This document shows positions 33,832 through 41,929 of a DNA stretch of 64,000 nucleotides, one piece after another. The stretch's first letter is position 1; each line of letters begins with the position of its first letter. Origin of the DNA: Pseudomonadota bacterium (lineage in GTDB: Bacteria; Pseudomonadota; Gammaproteobacteria; Berkiellales; Berkiellaceae); the NCBI GenBank assembly GCA_018241965.1, contig JAFECS010000011.1, positions 1-64,000 on the forward strand. The letters are read 5' to 3'. The notes under the pieces are model-generated. The model was not told the DNA's origin. It was given only the letters and a program-made list of their open reading frames with translations, and did no database searches. Position numbers and translations under genes: made by a program.

Positions 33832-33999
33832 GTTTCCCTCAAAAAAAATGAAATGAGTTTACCACATTTAAACCCATTGTGGCCCCCTGACCTATACTAT
33901 ACATATCTCCTGCATAGGGCTTTGGGATAAATTTTAAGACCTAAAGGCCTTGTGTCGATATGAATTCAGAGGGAGACTATTTCTATAGGGGGGCCCTTT

Positions 34000-34566
34000 A
34001 TGCCATCGCTGATATTACACCCAACCTCTACAGCACAATGGCATGCCTTACTCATGGAGGCACAACAGTCTAGCGCCATTTACCTTAAAGAAGACGTAGA
34101 ATCTTACTTGGTCTTTATGCTCATGCGTTTTACCGGTGAGCCCAATATCGCCTCTAGTGTATTGGGGCTGGAATTTTTACAAGAATATGTGCGCGAACCG
34201 CATCATTACCAACAATTAAAAGATGTGGGAGATAAATGCCTTCTGGTGGCAGGATTGTTTCCCGGTCGAGCAATTAAACGCCGCGTGAAGCTTAGCTATT
34301 TTGTAAAGCTAGGACAAATGGCTTATTCAACTATCTCACATAGTCTAAGCATTCAAGAAGAACTCTTTATAAAGCTTTGTACCGAATTCCCCAAATTAAT
34401 GGATGTTCTACAAGCCATGCGGGAAAACGGTAGTCAGACTTTCGATTTATTACAATCTTTAGAGCTCTGGCATGAAACCGGCAGCCAAGCTGCTTGGCAA
34501 AGATTAAGAGAAGTCAGTGCCAGCTTACCTTTAACCCCCGACCTCAATGATAAGTCAGTACACTAA
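34000..34566 (+). CDS. Uncharacterised conserved-looking helical protein
   Basis: 188 residues, starting MPSLILHPTSTAQWHALL. The chain is nearly all helix with an acidic early part (YLKEDVESYLVFML) and no signal peptide, membrane segment or domain I can name. It lies divergent to typA and 37 bases before the REP-like copy and glnA, and ends in a polar tail. A GGGGGG stretch precedes the ATG but no clear ribosome site. It is a plausible conserved gene of this lineage; function unknown. Confidence 0.6.
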   Translation: MPSLILHPTSTAQWHALLMEAQQSSAIYLKEDVESYLVFMLMRFTGEPNIASSVLGLEFLQEYVREPHHYQQLKDVGDKCLLVAGLFPGRAIKRRVKLSYFVKLGQMAYSTISHSLSIQEELFIKLCTEFPKLMDVLQAMRENGSQTFDLLQSLELWHETGSQAAWQRLREVSASLPLTPDLNDKSVH

Positions 34567-34595
34567 TATTTTGCTGTTCCGTGTTTTAAAACGCC

Positions 34596-34648
34596 TGTCC
34601 CGTAAATTTAAGAAATTGCGGTGGGTGTCCCGGGAATGAGGTGTCCCA
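34596..34648. repeat. REP-like repeat upstream of glnA, copy 14
   Basis: CTGTCCCGTAAATTTAAG, then ATTGCGGTGGGTGTCCCGGG, then GGTGTCCCAG. The arms are in the same orientation, and the first is a bare GTCCCGTAAA foot. This is the only copy seen in the mainly core part of the window and lies about 55 bases before the glnA start. Confidence 0.8.
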
Positions 34649-34702
34649 GAATTTAAAAATGGAGTAAGATTGTTCTTCAGGATGTCAGGGAGGAGAATGA
34701 TC

Positions 34703-36112
34703 ATGTCTATTCAAAAAGTATTAGAACAAATTCAAGAAAACAAAATTAAATTCGTTGATTTACGTTTTACCGATACACGCGGTAAAGAGCAGCATGTTTC
34801 TGTGCCAGCACATGTGGTAACCGAAGAATTTCTTGCTGATGGCAAAATGTTTGATGGTTCCTCTATTGCCGGTTGGAAAGGAATCAATGAATCTGACATG
34901 ATTTTGTTACCTGATCCTGATACAGCGGTCATAGATCCCTTCCGTGAAGAACTCACCATGTTGTTACGCTGCGATATCCATGATCCTGCAACCATGCAAA
35001 ACTACGTACGTGATCCACGCTCACTTGCCAGACGCGCTGAACTTTATCTCAAATCCACTGGCATTGCTGATACTGCTTATTTTGGTCCTGAACCAGAATT
35101 TTTTATCTTCGATGATGTGCGCTTTAAAGTAACCATGAATGGTTCTTTTTATGAAGTCGATTCCGAAGAAGCTGCTTGGAACACCGAACGTGATTTTGCC
35201 GGTGGCAATATGGGCCATCGCCCGATGATTAAAGGCGGTTATTTCCCTGTGCCCCCTGTAGATTCTTCACAAGATTTACGCTCAGCGATATGTTCAACCT
35301 TAGAAAAAATGGGCCTTGAAGTTGAAACCCATCACCATGAAGTTGCTACCGGTAACCAAAATGAAATTGGCACCACCTTTAGAACACTGGTGCGCAAAGC
35401 AGATGAATTACAAATTTTAAAATACGTAGTCCACAACGTATCGCATGCCTATGGTAAAACCGCCACTTTTATGCCTAAACCCATTGTGGGCGATAATGGC
35501 AACGGTATGCATTGCCATCAATCGTTATTTAAAGGCGGCGTGAATCTCTTTAGCGGTGATGGTTATTCTGGTTTATCCGATACCGCGCTTTACTATATCG
35601 GTGGGATCATCAAACACGCTAAAGCCTTAAATGCTTTTACCAATGGCACCACCAATAGTTACAAACGTTTAGTGCCTGGTTTTGAAGCACCCGTATTTTT
35701 AGCTTATTCTGCGCATAATCGTTCGGCCTCCATTCGTATTCCTTATACGCCTTCACCTAAAGGCCGACGCATTGAAGTACGTTTCCCTGATGCGGCCACC
35801 AATCCTTACTTGGCATTTTCTGCCATGTTGATGGCCGGCCTCGATGGCATTCGTAAACAAATACATCCTGGCGATCCGATGGATAAAGATCTTTACGATC
35901 TGCCCCCTGAAGAAGCTGCTGAATTAGAAAGCGTTTGTGAAACTTTGCCAGAAGCCTTAGAGGCGCTGAACAAAGATCGAGCCTTCTTAAAAGAAGGTGG
36001 GGTATTTAACGATGAGCTTATCGATGCCTACATCGCTTTAAAACAGCAAGAAGTAAAACGCTTGCATATGTCTACACATCCTATCGAGTTTGAGCTGTAC
36101 TATAGTTTGTAG
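34703..36112 (+). CDS. glnA: Glutamine synthetase, type I
   Basis: 469 residues from the ATG at 34703, the same length as E. coli GlnA; GGAGG lies 9 bases upstream. It makes glutamine from glutamate, ammonia and ATP. Seen: the N-terminal [24 protein letters not shown], the metal-binding EPEFFIFD and [14 protein letters not shown]-site [13 protein letters not shown], and the adenylylation-site motif DLYDLPPEE (Tyr conserved), so control by GlnE is expected. The REP-like copy lies in its upstream region. The next gene begins with the stop of glnA. Confidence 0.97.
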   Translation: MSIQKVLEQIQENKIKFVDLRFTDTRGKEQHVSVPAHVVTEEFLADGKMFDGSSIAGWKGINESDMILLPDPDTAVIDPFREELTMLLRCDIHDPATMQNYVRDPRSLARRAELYLKSTGIADTAYFGPEPEFFIFDDVRFKVTMNGSFYEVDSEEAAWNTERDFAGGNMGHRPMIKGGYFPVPPVDSSQDLRSAICSTLEKMGLEVETHHHEVATGNQNEIGTTFRTLVRKADELQILKYVVHNVSHAYGKTATFMPKPIVGDNGNGMHCHQSLFKGGVNLFSGDGYSGLSDTALYYIGGIIKHAKALNAFTNGTTNSYKRLVPGFEAPVFLAYSAHNRSASIRIPYTPSPKGRRIEVRFPDAATNPYLAFSAMLMAGLDGIRKQIHPGDPMDKDLYDLPPEEAAELESVCETLPEALEALNKDRAFLKEGGVFNDELIDAYIALKQQEVKRLHMSTHPIEFELYYSL

Positions 36113-36114
36113 TG

Positions 36115-36684
36115 ATGAAAACATTAATCAAACTCATGCTTTACCTGCTTGTGCTTTATGCACAAGCAGTGTCTGCTGATGCAGTGTATAAAGGCACAGA
36201 CAAAGAAGGCAGAACCATTTATAGCGATCAACCCATCGAAAATGGCGAAAAGATCACTATCACGTTGCCCCCCACTTTTAATTTGCCCAAAGCGCCTGCA
36301 CATGAAACCAAAACGACCACAGCAGAAGTAGTTGATTATAAAATAAGCATTATTGAGCCGCATGATCAGCAAACTTTCACCAACGACATTCGCCAAGTGG
36401 AAGTAAAGCTTGCGCTTACCCCTAATCTGCAAGCGGGTGACAGAATTAATTTAATGGTGAATGGCAAACCTTATGGGCACTATTCACAAGGACTTACTTT
36501 TACCCTGCATGATTTTCCACGCGGTGCTTATAAAGTAAACGCGATCATTACTTCAGAGCAAGATCCGGATAAAGTAAAAGCCCAAAGCAGCACTATCATT
36601 TTTTATCAGCAACGCGCTATTGCCAAAAGAGATGTTGCACCTCAATTGGCTCCACAGGGTCAAATGGCTCCTCAAGCTCCCTAA
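36115..36684 (+). CDS. DUF4124-domain exported protein
   Basis: 189 residues. Residues 1-20 (MKTLIKLMLYLLVLYAQAVS) form a Sec signal peptide with cleavage likely after SAD or VSA. Then VYKGTDKEGRTIYSDQPIE matches the short DUF4124 domain found at the N-terminus of many gammaproteobacterial periplasmic proteins. Residues 75-165 look like an immunoglobulin-like beta domain (NLMVNGKPYGHYSQGLTF), and the end is Gln/Pro-rich. The ATG lies 3 bases after the glnA stop, so translation is probably coupled; a DUF4124 gene after glnA is known in gammaproteobacteria. Role unknown. Confidence 0.85.
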   Translation: MKTLIKLMLYLLVLYAQAVSADAVYKGTDKEGRTIYSDQPIENGEKITITLPPTFNLPKAPAHETKTTTAEVVDYKISIIEPHDQQTFTNDIRQVEVKLALTPNLQAGDRINLMVNGKPYGHYSQGLTFTLHDFPRGAYKVNAIITSEQDPDKVKAQSSTIIFYQQRAIAKRDVAPQLAPQGQMAPQAP

Positions 36685-36717
36685 TGCTTACCTCCAAATA
36701 GGTTCGAATTTGTTTAT

Positions 36718-37407
36718 TTATGTATTACGAGGTCTTTTAGCAGTATTTAGTTCTAAAATGAGTGTACGCAACTTTCTTGCGGCATTTTGACTTAAGTGGT
36801 GGATTGATGCGCCGTGCTCTAGCAAAAACTGAATTTGCTGCGCCTGTCCTGCATGTACTTTTGCTTCTAATGCAGTTTGGTTATATTCGCCTCTGGCGTT
36901 AATGTTGAGATGAATGCTTTTGGCAAAAGCCATTAAAAACTGGGCTGTTTCATGAAAGGTAACAGAAATATTCGCAAGTGCTTGGCAAGCTCTTTGTTGC
37001 ATAAGAGGGGATGCTTTATTAAAAAGGCCAGGCACCACCATTTGCGCAATCAAACCAGTATGTTGATTTATGCCAATATAAATCTGCTTTAATTGGTCTA
37101 AATTTAAGGAGGAAGTCCTTAAAAATTCTTCTAATTTGCCAACAATAAATTGTGCTTGAGACTGTGGGGCATCGGTTGCGTGCAGATCTGCGGTTCCAAG
37201 CCTAATAGGATCGGCGTAAAAAGTCTCACCTTGTTGGGAAAGCGTTTCTTTTAACCAATTCACAATACTCTGTTTTAAAAGCGCAGGTTCAGCAAAGGCG
37301 CCTGTCTGAGCTCTGGTAGCCTGGTAAGCAAAGCAAAGATCTTGGGGAGATAAACCTTGTTCACCAATACCCACCAAAATTTCATCGCTTAAGCCGCCTA
37401 AACTCAT
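36718..37407 (-). CDS. Uncharacterised protein with C-terminal ankyrin repeat
   Basis: 229 residues from the ATG at 37407, with GAAGGG about 8 bases upstream (a TTG five codons earlier is open). The first 150 residues are helical and unassigned. Residues about 165-210 read NINARGEYNQTALEAKVHAGQAQQIQFLLEHGASIHH across two halves, a clear ankyrin repeat. No signal peptide. Converges with the glnA-DUF4124 pair. It adds to the ankyrin-type proteins of the window but is not of the 22.6-27.9 kb family. Function unknown. Confidence 0.7.
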   Translation of the reverse strand: MSLGGLSDEILVGIGEQGLSPQDLCFAYQATRAQTGAFAEPALLKQSIVNWLKETLSQQGETFYADPIRLGTADLHATDAPQSQAQFIVGKLEEFLRTSSLNLDQLKQIYIGINQHTGLIAQMVVPGLFNKASPLMQQRACQALANISVTFHETAQFLMAFAKSIHLNINARGEYNQTALEAKVHAGQAQQIQFLLEHGASIHHLSQNAARKLRTLILELNTAKRPRNT

Positions 37408-37613
37408 CTTTGAACCCTTCAAAAAGTGCTATCGAGGCCTATGCTACCAAACTAAATTATCAATATTCAACACTTTTATAGGTGTATTAACACGTCTTTT
37501 TTACGACCGTTTATCTGCGATTTCTGTTTAATTGTCTGACTTTCCTTGGGAAAACCGCCTAAATCATTATAGTAAAAACTAAAGATAAATTTTATTTGTT
37601 GTGGGGTTAAGAA

Positions 37614-38741
37614 ATGGCAATTCTAGGTACGCAATTATCACGTGTTGATGATATGCAAGCGCTAAGCTCAAGCTTAGATCGAATGCATGTTGATCCGATT
37701 AAGCATGATCCTCTTCAACACCCTTTAGCGCGTTTAACTACCAATCCTTCAGCGCTAACATATATCAGTGCATTTGCTGGCGATAAAATTCAAAAAGATG
37801 ATAACCCCGTAGGCATTGCAAATACTGTTTTATTTCTCAAAAATTATGTTGCCGGTGCCCGCCCTATCATGACGCTTGCTAAAAGAGACGGGCTTGATCA
37901 GGTGCTTGGCAAAACCAGTAAAGTAAAAGTCGTCAGAGCTTATGATGTTTTAAGCGGTGCAGAAATTGCACTCAAGAAAGCTTCTCACTATGACTCGCCA
38001 ACAGAATCTGCTTCAGAAAAAGCACAAGATCTTGCTTTAAAAGAACGAGAAAAAGTACGTGAAAGAAGAGCTTTAATGATGCTGCATCGTTACTATGGTG
38101 AACTCAGCTTAGAAAAGAAAGATCGCAAAGTAGATTATATCGCGCAAGAACTGGTGAATGGCGATGATGTTGCTAAATTCTTAAACAAGAAAAATGATCT
38201 TTTAATGATTGAAAAAGATCAAAGCGCTTTAAAAGAGCATTTTGAAGATTTAGTCAAAGTTGCTTATTTATTTTGCCAAGAAGTCCATGCGTTTAATGCC
38301 CTGGGAATGATCCATCGTGATATTAAACCTGAGAACATGATGGTTAACAAAGAAGATGGAAATTTCACCCTCAAATTAATTGACTTTGGCGGTGCTATAC
38401 ATGTTTCTGAAGCGGCAACTGATCTTGATAAAGACTATGGGACGCAAGGGTACAAAGCCCCTGAAATTGAACAAGGTCAATTTAGCTTTGCAACCGATGC
38501 TTATGCGGTTGGTGCATCTTTAAGCAAATTTACCGAGCTGATGAATGCTGGTTGTTTCAGAATATTCTTAGCAAAAAACAAAGAATGTAAAGCCATCAAA
38601 GAAGCGCTTGAACGGGTGAGCCATGCTTTGATGGATCCCATCGTAGAAAAACGTATGCGCTTATCTGATTTCCTGACAGTGCTAGCTCCTCTTGGTGAAT
38701 TATTAGCAAAACAGCAATCTATGCGCCAAATTCACAAATAA
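37614..38741 (+). CDS. Ser/Thr protein kinase-like protein with altered Gly-rich loop
   Basis: 375 residues. The kinase fold starts near residue 95: LGKTSKVKVVRAYD stands where a G-x-G-x-x-G loop should be, with only the first Gly kept, then Lys121 or Lys122 in EIALKK. The catalytic part is intact: HRDIKPENMM (234-243), DFG (257-259) and KAPEIE with APE (282-284). Activity is therefore uncertain but plausible. The first 80 residues are unassigned. No membrane segment. It precedes the bacteriocin-like gene by 165 bases with a hairpin between. Confidence 0.85.
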   Translation: MAILGTQLSRVDDMQALSSSLDRMHVDPIKHDPLQHPLARLTTNPSALTYISAFAGDKIQKDDNPVGIANTVLFLKNYVAGARPIMTLAKRDGLDQVLGKTSKVKVVRAYDVLSGAEIALKKASHYDSPTESASEKAQDLALKEREKVRERRALMMLHRYYGELSLEKKDRKVDYIAQELVNGDDVAKFLNKKNDLLMIEKDQSALKEHFEDLVKVAYLFCQEVHAFNALGMIHRDIKPENMMVNKEDGNFTLKLIDFGGAIHVSEAATDLDKDYGTQGYKAPEIEQGQFSFATDAYAVGASLSKFTELMNAGCFRIFLAKNKECKAIKEALERVSHALMDPIVEKRMRLSDFLTVLAPLGELLAKQQSMRQIHK

Positions 38742-38758
38742 CCTTCCTTTACCCTTCT

Positions 38759-38796
38759 CTTGCGTAGTCCTTATGGCAAAAAAATGACTACGCAAG
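38759..38796. other. 11-bp hairpin after the kinase gene
   Basis: CTTGCGTAGTC and GACTACGCAAG form a perfect 11-bp stem around a 16-base A-rich loop. There is no U-tract, so it may be a Rho-dependent end, an RNA-processing signal or an operator. Confidence 0.6.
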
Positions 38797-38848
38797 AAAG
38801 TTAACTTATCTATTTTTGATTATCCGCAATTTTAACTACGTGATTCAT

Positions 38849-38877
38849 TTGACAGTATTAATTCACCAGTGTAAAAA
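38849..38877 (+). promoter_or_regulatory. Candidate promoter of the bacteriocin-like gene
   Basis: TTGACA (38849-38854), a 17-base spacer, and TAAAAA as a weak -10 (38872-38877). The -35 is perfect; the -10 has two or three mismatches. Confidence 0.4.
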
Positions 38878-38906
38878 CTAACTTCCATTTTCTCTTGGAG
38901 ATTGTT

Positions 38907-39227
38907 ATGAGAGAACTCAACACAAATGAAGTTAGTTACGTTTCTGGCGCGCTTAATTGCATAGACGCCAACATTTATCAAAGCCTTCATGATCAAGCTG
39001 TATTTACCGGTGAATTATTTGGCCTTGGCGGCGCACTTGTTGCCGGCACAATTGCCTTTGCTTTAACCATGCCTTTAGCAGCTGCTCCTGGCGCCGTTAT
39101 TGCAACCACCGCTTATGTTGCCCCTGCAGTTAATGCTGCACTCGTTGGTGCTGCGGTATTCCCTTGGTTAGCCATGTACGGTTATGGCAAATCCGGCGTT
39201 TGGGCGCCTTATTTTGGCCAACAATAA
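38907..39227 (+). CDS. Small Gly/Ala-rich protein with bacteriocin-like leader
   Basis: 106 residues from the ATG at 38907; TTGGAG lies 8 bases upstream and also makes an in-frame TTG codon that is unlikely to be used. The N-terminus MRELNTNEVSYVSGA resembles the double-glycine leader of class II bacteriocins and microcin V (M-x-x-L-x-x-x-E-x-x-x-V-S-G-G) with GA in place of GG. The remainder (about 92 residues) is hydrophobic and Gly/Ala-rich (GLGGALVAGTIAFALTM, AALVGAAVFPW), ends GVWAPYFGQQ and would insert in membranes. No leader-cutting ABC transporter or immunity gene is in the window. It is followed 32 bases later by another Gly/Ala-rich protein. A bacteriocin function is inference. Confidence 0.72.
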   Translation: MRELNTNEVSYVSGALNCIDANIYQSLHDQAVFTGELFGLGGALVAGTIAFALTMPLAAAPGAVIATTAYVAPAVNAALVGAAVFPWLAMYGYGKSGVWAPYFGQQ

Positions 39228-39259
39228 ACGCTTAATTTATTCATTACGAGAGGTTTAGT

Positions 39260-39694
39260 ATGAATACAAGAAAATTACTCACTATCGCAGGTGCTGCTGC
39301 AGGCGCTGCCTTAGCTATTTCTTCAGGCGCAGCAATTCCTATGGTAGCAGCATGTGTTGTTGCTGGCGCAGGTGCACCCAATGTGATTATTACTGTAGGT
39401 AAATTAGCAGCAAGAGCAGCTGGCAGAAGATCTCCTGAACTTGCCATTACCAAAGATGATGTGGTCACACTCGGACTAATGACTGGCGGCGTGGTTACGG
39501 TTGCGGCACTGGCACCGGATCAGCAAAGAAAAGATCCCGCCAATTATGTCTTGGCGGCAGCGGCAGCTCCTGGTATTTTCAATTTACTGGATGCCACTGT
39601 TGGCGCGGTTGTTACTGGGCGTCAAAATGCTGAACAAATCCAAGCTGGTGTGGATAATCTAGTAGATAGAGGCAGAAGAGCATTTCGCCAGTAA
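39260..39694 (+). CDS. Gly/Ala-rich small membrane protein, partner of the bacteriocin-like gene
   Basis: 144 residues. Two to three hydrophobic Ala/Gly-rich stretches (AGAAAGAALAISSGAA, VAACVVAGAGAPNVII and ALAAAAAPGIFNLLDA-like) alternate with charged loops (KLAARAAGRRSPE, DRGRRAFRQ). No double-glycine leader. ACGAGAGG lies 8-11 bases before the ATG. It begins 32 bases after the 38907 gene and ends at a shared terminator, so the two form an operon. It could be a second peptide, an immunity protein or a membrane component; the sequence does not decide. Confidence 0.65.
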   Translation: MNTRKLLTIAGAAAGAALAISSGAAIPMVAACVVAGAGAPNVIITVGKLAARAAGRRSPELAITKDDVVTLGLMTGGVVTVAALAPDQQRKDPANYVLAAAAAPGIFNLLDATVGAVVTGRQNAEQIQAGVDNLVDRGRRAFRQ

Positions 39695-39710
39695 TATTTT
39701 CTTTTCCAGA

Positions 39711-39980
39711 TTAAGGGGGAGACTCATTACTCTCCCCCCTTTTTAAATACCACTCCAACAAAAATAACAGCACTTTAGTCATCACAAAACAAAAAATCTG
39801 CCAGATAATAAACGAAGAATAAAAAATCAGCATCCACACAATCGTGAATAGCATCAGAAAAACGGTGATAAGACGGCCAAAAAAGGATTGTCGCCAAAAC
39901 TTTTTCCACAAAAGTTTCAGCACTGTCCAGGCGCGGCTTTCTTGTTGTTTTACATCGGTGCTTTTGGTGGTCAGTGTCAT
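39711..39980 (-). CDS. Small membrane protein
   Basis: 89 residues. An amphipathic basic start (VKQQESRAWTVLKLLWKKFWRQ) precedes a membrane stretch (ITVFLMLFTIVWMLIFYSSFIIWQIFCFVM, probably one or two segments), with Trp/Phe-rich content. AAGGGGTG lies 4-8 bases before the ATG. It starts 15 bases after the stop of the 39996-41438 gene and is probably co-transcribed with it. Its C-terminal codons (ESNESPP) overlap the terminator of the convergent 39260 gene. Function unknown. Confidence 0.6.
   Translation of the reverse strand: MTLTTKSTDVKQQESRAWTVLKLLWKKFWRQSFFGRLITVFLMLFTIVWMLIFYSSFIIWQIFCFVMTKVLLFLLEWYLKRGESNESPP
39715..39744 (+). terminator. Terminator of the 39260 gene, inside the opposite coding end
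   Basis: GGGGGAGA (39715-39722), an 8-base loop, TCTCCCCC (39731-39738), then C and five T. It reads rightward and ends the 39260-39694 gene. The same bases encode the C-terminal codons of the leftward 39711-39980 gene, so the two are tightly packed. Confidence 0.75.
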
Positions 39981-39995
39981 GCACCCCTTATCCTT

Positions 39996-41438
39996 TTACA
40001 ATATCACACAACTACCCGCTTCTCTTAAGGTTAACATATTTTCTGCATCAGGAATTTCATCCTCAAATTTTACCTCAACTGGCCTTACAGCTGACCCTAC
40101 TGGCCCACGATTTGGGAAGGCCACAATACCTGGCATAGGCGATCTAAATAATAACGGGGCAACAAATGCATTTCCCAAAGACATCGCAGCAAATGCCCCT
40201 TCTAAACCGACATATTGTGCACGCCTTCTTTTTTCATTCATCACTATTTCTTTCACCAATGCATGCTGTGCGTATTTGCAAAGCGCCTCTAACTCATAAT
40301 TTTTCAAACTGATGCGGTTATCTTCTGTTTGCAAAAAAGAAACAATTTTTTCTTCGTTGGCTAAACCTTTGCCTGCCCAAAAACAGATGGGCACCTCTCT
40401 TGGCGGTTTTAAGAAAATACTCTGGGTTTGCGCATAATATATAACACCATAACAGATAGCAGCCACAAAAAGCTCACGCTGAGCAGCGGTGAGCGTTAGG
40501 GTATCACCCTCTTTTACTTCCAGAAATTTAACTGAACGGATAAAATTCTCTAATCTTCTCGTGTCGGTACGTATATATTCCATCAGTGGCGCTAACTGGA
40601 GCTTTAGATCATCATCAGTGCTTACCTCTTGGCCCTCTAACAATTTTGCTAATGCATGACCTGCTTCAAGAGGATGGTCAACCTCTATTTCTTCTAAATC
40701 TAAGCGCACGGCACCAAGCACTCTAACAAACCATTCTCCCTTCTGGGCTTTTAATCTTTCTTCCAGACGTTCTTTGTATCGCACTAAGGCTTGACTGGGC
40801 TCTAGTTCACAACGCCATTTTAAACACTCGATGACGTGCTCTTGCATCAAAAAAGGGTTAGCAAAATAATGAAGGCCTTGCAAAGAACAATAATGTAAAT
40901 CCATCAGCAAACAAAAAGGTGCTGGTAACTCTCCGTATTGAGTTAAACACGCTCCAATTAAGCAAGTAAGATAATCCTTCATAAATATCGCAAACCCACC
41001 AAATCCTGCAAAGGGTGGCGCCGCCAAAAACCTATCTACCCTTTGGTGGTCACCTAAAGGGATGTAGCGCTTTGCCAGGGGATGTTCATGAATGCGCTGC
41101 CAACTGTCTTTAAGCTCTTGCATGAGCAGCGCTTTGTCTTCTGCTACAACATCTTCACTGATATGACTTTGAATGTAGGCCCAAATAAGATCATCTGCTT
41201 CTTTATAAATACCGGGATTTAAATTTAATTGCATCGCCAAGCTATAAACCAAGTTAGCGTTCAATAAATCTTCTACGGCAAGTTGCTTGTTCTTGCGCAA
41301 ATTGAGCGTATTTAAAAAGTGATCCAGGTTATCGATAATAATGACATTAATTTGTCCATACCCGTCCAACATGAGCAGTCGTTGGTGATTGTCTGTTTTG
41401 GCGTAGTTTTTGGTTTTACGCGATCTAACCCGGGTCAT
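39996..41438 (-). CDS. Uncharacterised protein
   Basis: 480 residues from the ATG at 41438, with GGAG 7 bases upstream (a TTG eight codons earlier is open). Basic start (TRVRSRKTKNYAK), then alternating helix and strand, many Leu and acidic residues (DLEEIEVDHPLEAGHALAK), a few hydrophobic helices too short or polar to be membrane segments, and a C-terminal part with MSLGNAFVAPLLF. No domain recognised. It is transcribed toward the 39711-39980 gene and lies 50 bases downstream of mshP, in the same direction. Whether it belongs to the pilus operon is unclear. Confidence 0.6.
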   Translation of the reverse strand: MTRVRSRKTKNYAKTDNHQRLLMLDGYGQINVIIIDNLDHFLNTLNLRKNKQLAVEDLLNANLVYSLAMQLNLNPGIYKEADDLIWAYIQSHISEDVVAEDKALLMQELKDSWQRIHEHPLAKRYIPLGDHQRVDRFLAAPPFAGFGGFAIFMKDYLTCLIGACLTQYGELPAPFCLLMDLHYCSLQGLHYFANPFLMQEHVIECLKWRCELEPSQALVRYKERLEERLKAQKGEWFVRVLGAVRLDLEEIEVDHPLEAGHALAKLLEGQEVSTDDDLKLQLAPLMEYIRTDTRRLENFIRSVKFLEVKEGDTLTLTAAQRELFVAAICYGVIYYAQTQSIFLKPPREVPICFWAGKGLANEEKIVSFLQTEDNRISLKNYELEALCKYAQHALVKEIVMNEKRRRAQYVGLEGAFAAMSLGNAFVAPLLFRSPMPGIVAFPNRGPVGSAVRPVEVKFEDEIPDAENMLTLREAGSCVIL

Positions 41439-41488
41439 GTGTGCTCCATCACCGCGTGACAATGTAAGAAAGTGTCTTTTCAGTTATA

Positions 41489-41929
41489 TCAAGAGGATTT
41501 TGGATCTGCAATAGCACTTACTGTATTTATTTTCTGTTCAAACCAGCGTGTTGTTTCATAAGACACAAAATCTCTATCCCCAAACACGCCATAGGTAGCA
41601 TTGGCCTTTAGCTGCCATGCAAAAAAAGTAGGGTTTTGTGCAGGGTAAGCCAAGTATTGTTCACACGTGATTTTTACTTCAAATCCATTTAAACCTTTTA
41701 CCTTTGTGAAAGAATAGGTTTTATCCTGACAAGTGTGCAAAAAAAGTGATTGTTGCGCGAGCTCAAAAGCGCTTAATGTTGCGAGCCTAGCACGCGTGGT
41801 TAATAATGCGTAATTAATCATTTGCTGCTTGCCAACGCTGAGCTTTAATAAATACATCCCTGCCAAAGATAACACCACCAAAATAAAAATAATGGCCAAC
41901 AGGGTAAATCCTTTGCTTTTGGCTTTCAT
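41489..41929 (-). CDS. mshP: MSHA-type biogenesis protein MshP-like (prepilin-like)
   Basis: 146 residues. KSKGFTLLAIIFILVVLSLAGMYLL at 5-29 is a class III prepilin start, with cleavage by prepilin peptidase after Gly7 and a hydrophobic helix that follows; it has Leu in place of the usual Glu5. The remaining region (TTRARLATLSAFELAQQSLF and beyond) is as in MshP of Vibrio and Shewanella. Its ATG overlaps the mshO stop (4 bases, ATGA), showing translational coupling. It is the last gene of the pilus operon. Confidence 0.7.
   Translation of the reverse strand: MKAKSKGFTLLAIIFILVVLSLAGMYLLKLSVGKQQMINYALLTTRARLATLSAFELAQQSLFLHTCQDKTYSFTKVKGLNGFEVKITCEQYLAYPAQNPTFFAWQLKANATYGVFGDRDFVSYETTRWFEQKINTVSAIADPKSS

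Noticed and set aside
33890..33915. TATACTATACAT as a promoter -10 before the 34000 gene
   Set aside because: No -35 at an acceptable distance; spacing to TTGTGG is 10 or 15 bases.
36700..36715. AGGTTCGAATTTG as a tRNA T-arm
   Set aside because: No acceptor or anticodon stem can be built around it; it is only a short chance match.
39844..40299. Rightward 151-residue open frame
   Set aside because: It lies antisense across two well-supported leftward genes, with no ribosome site.
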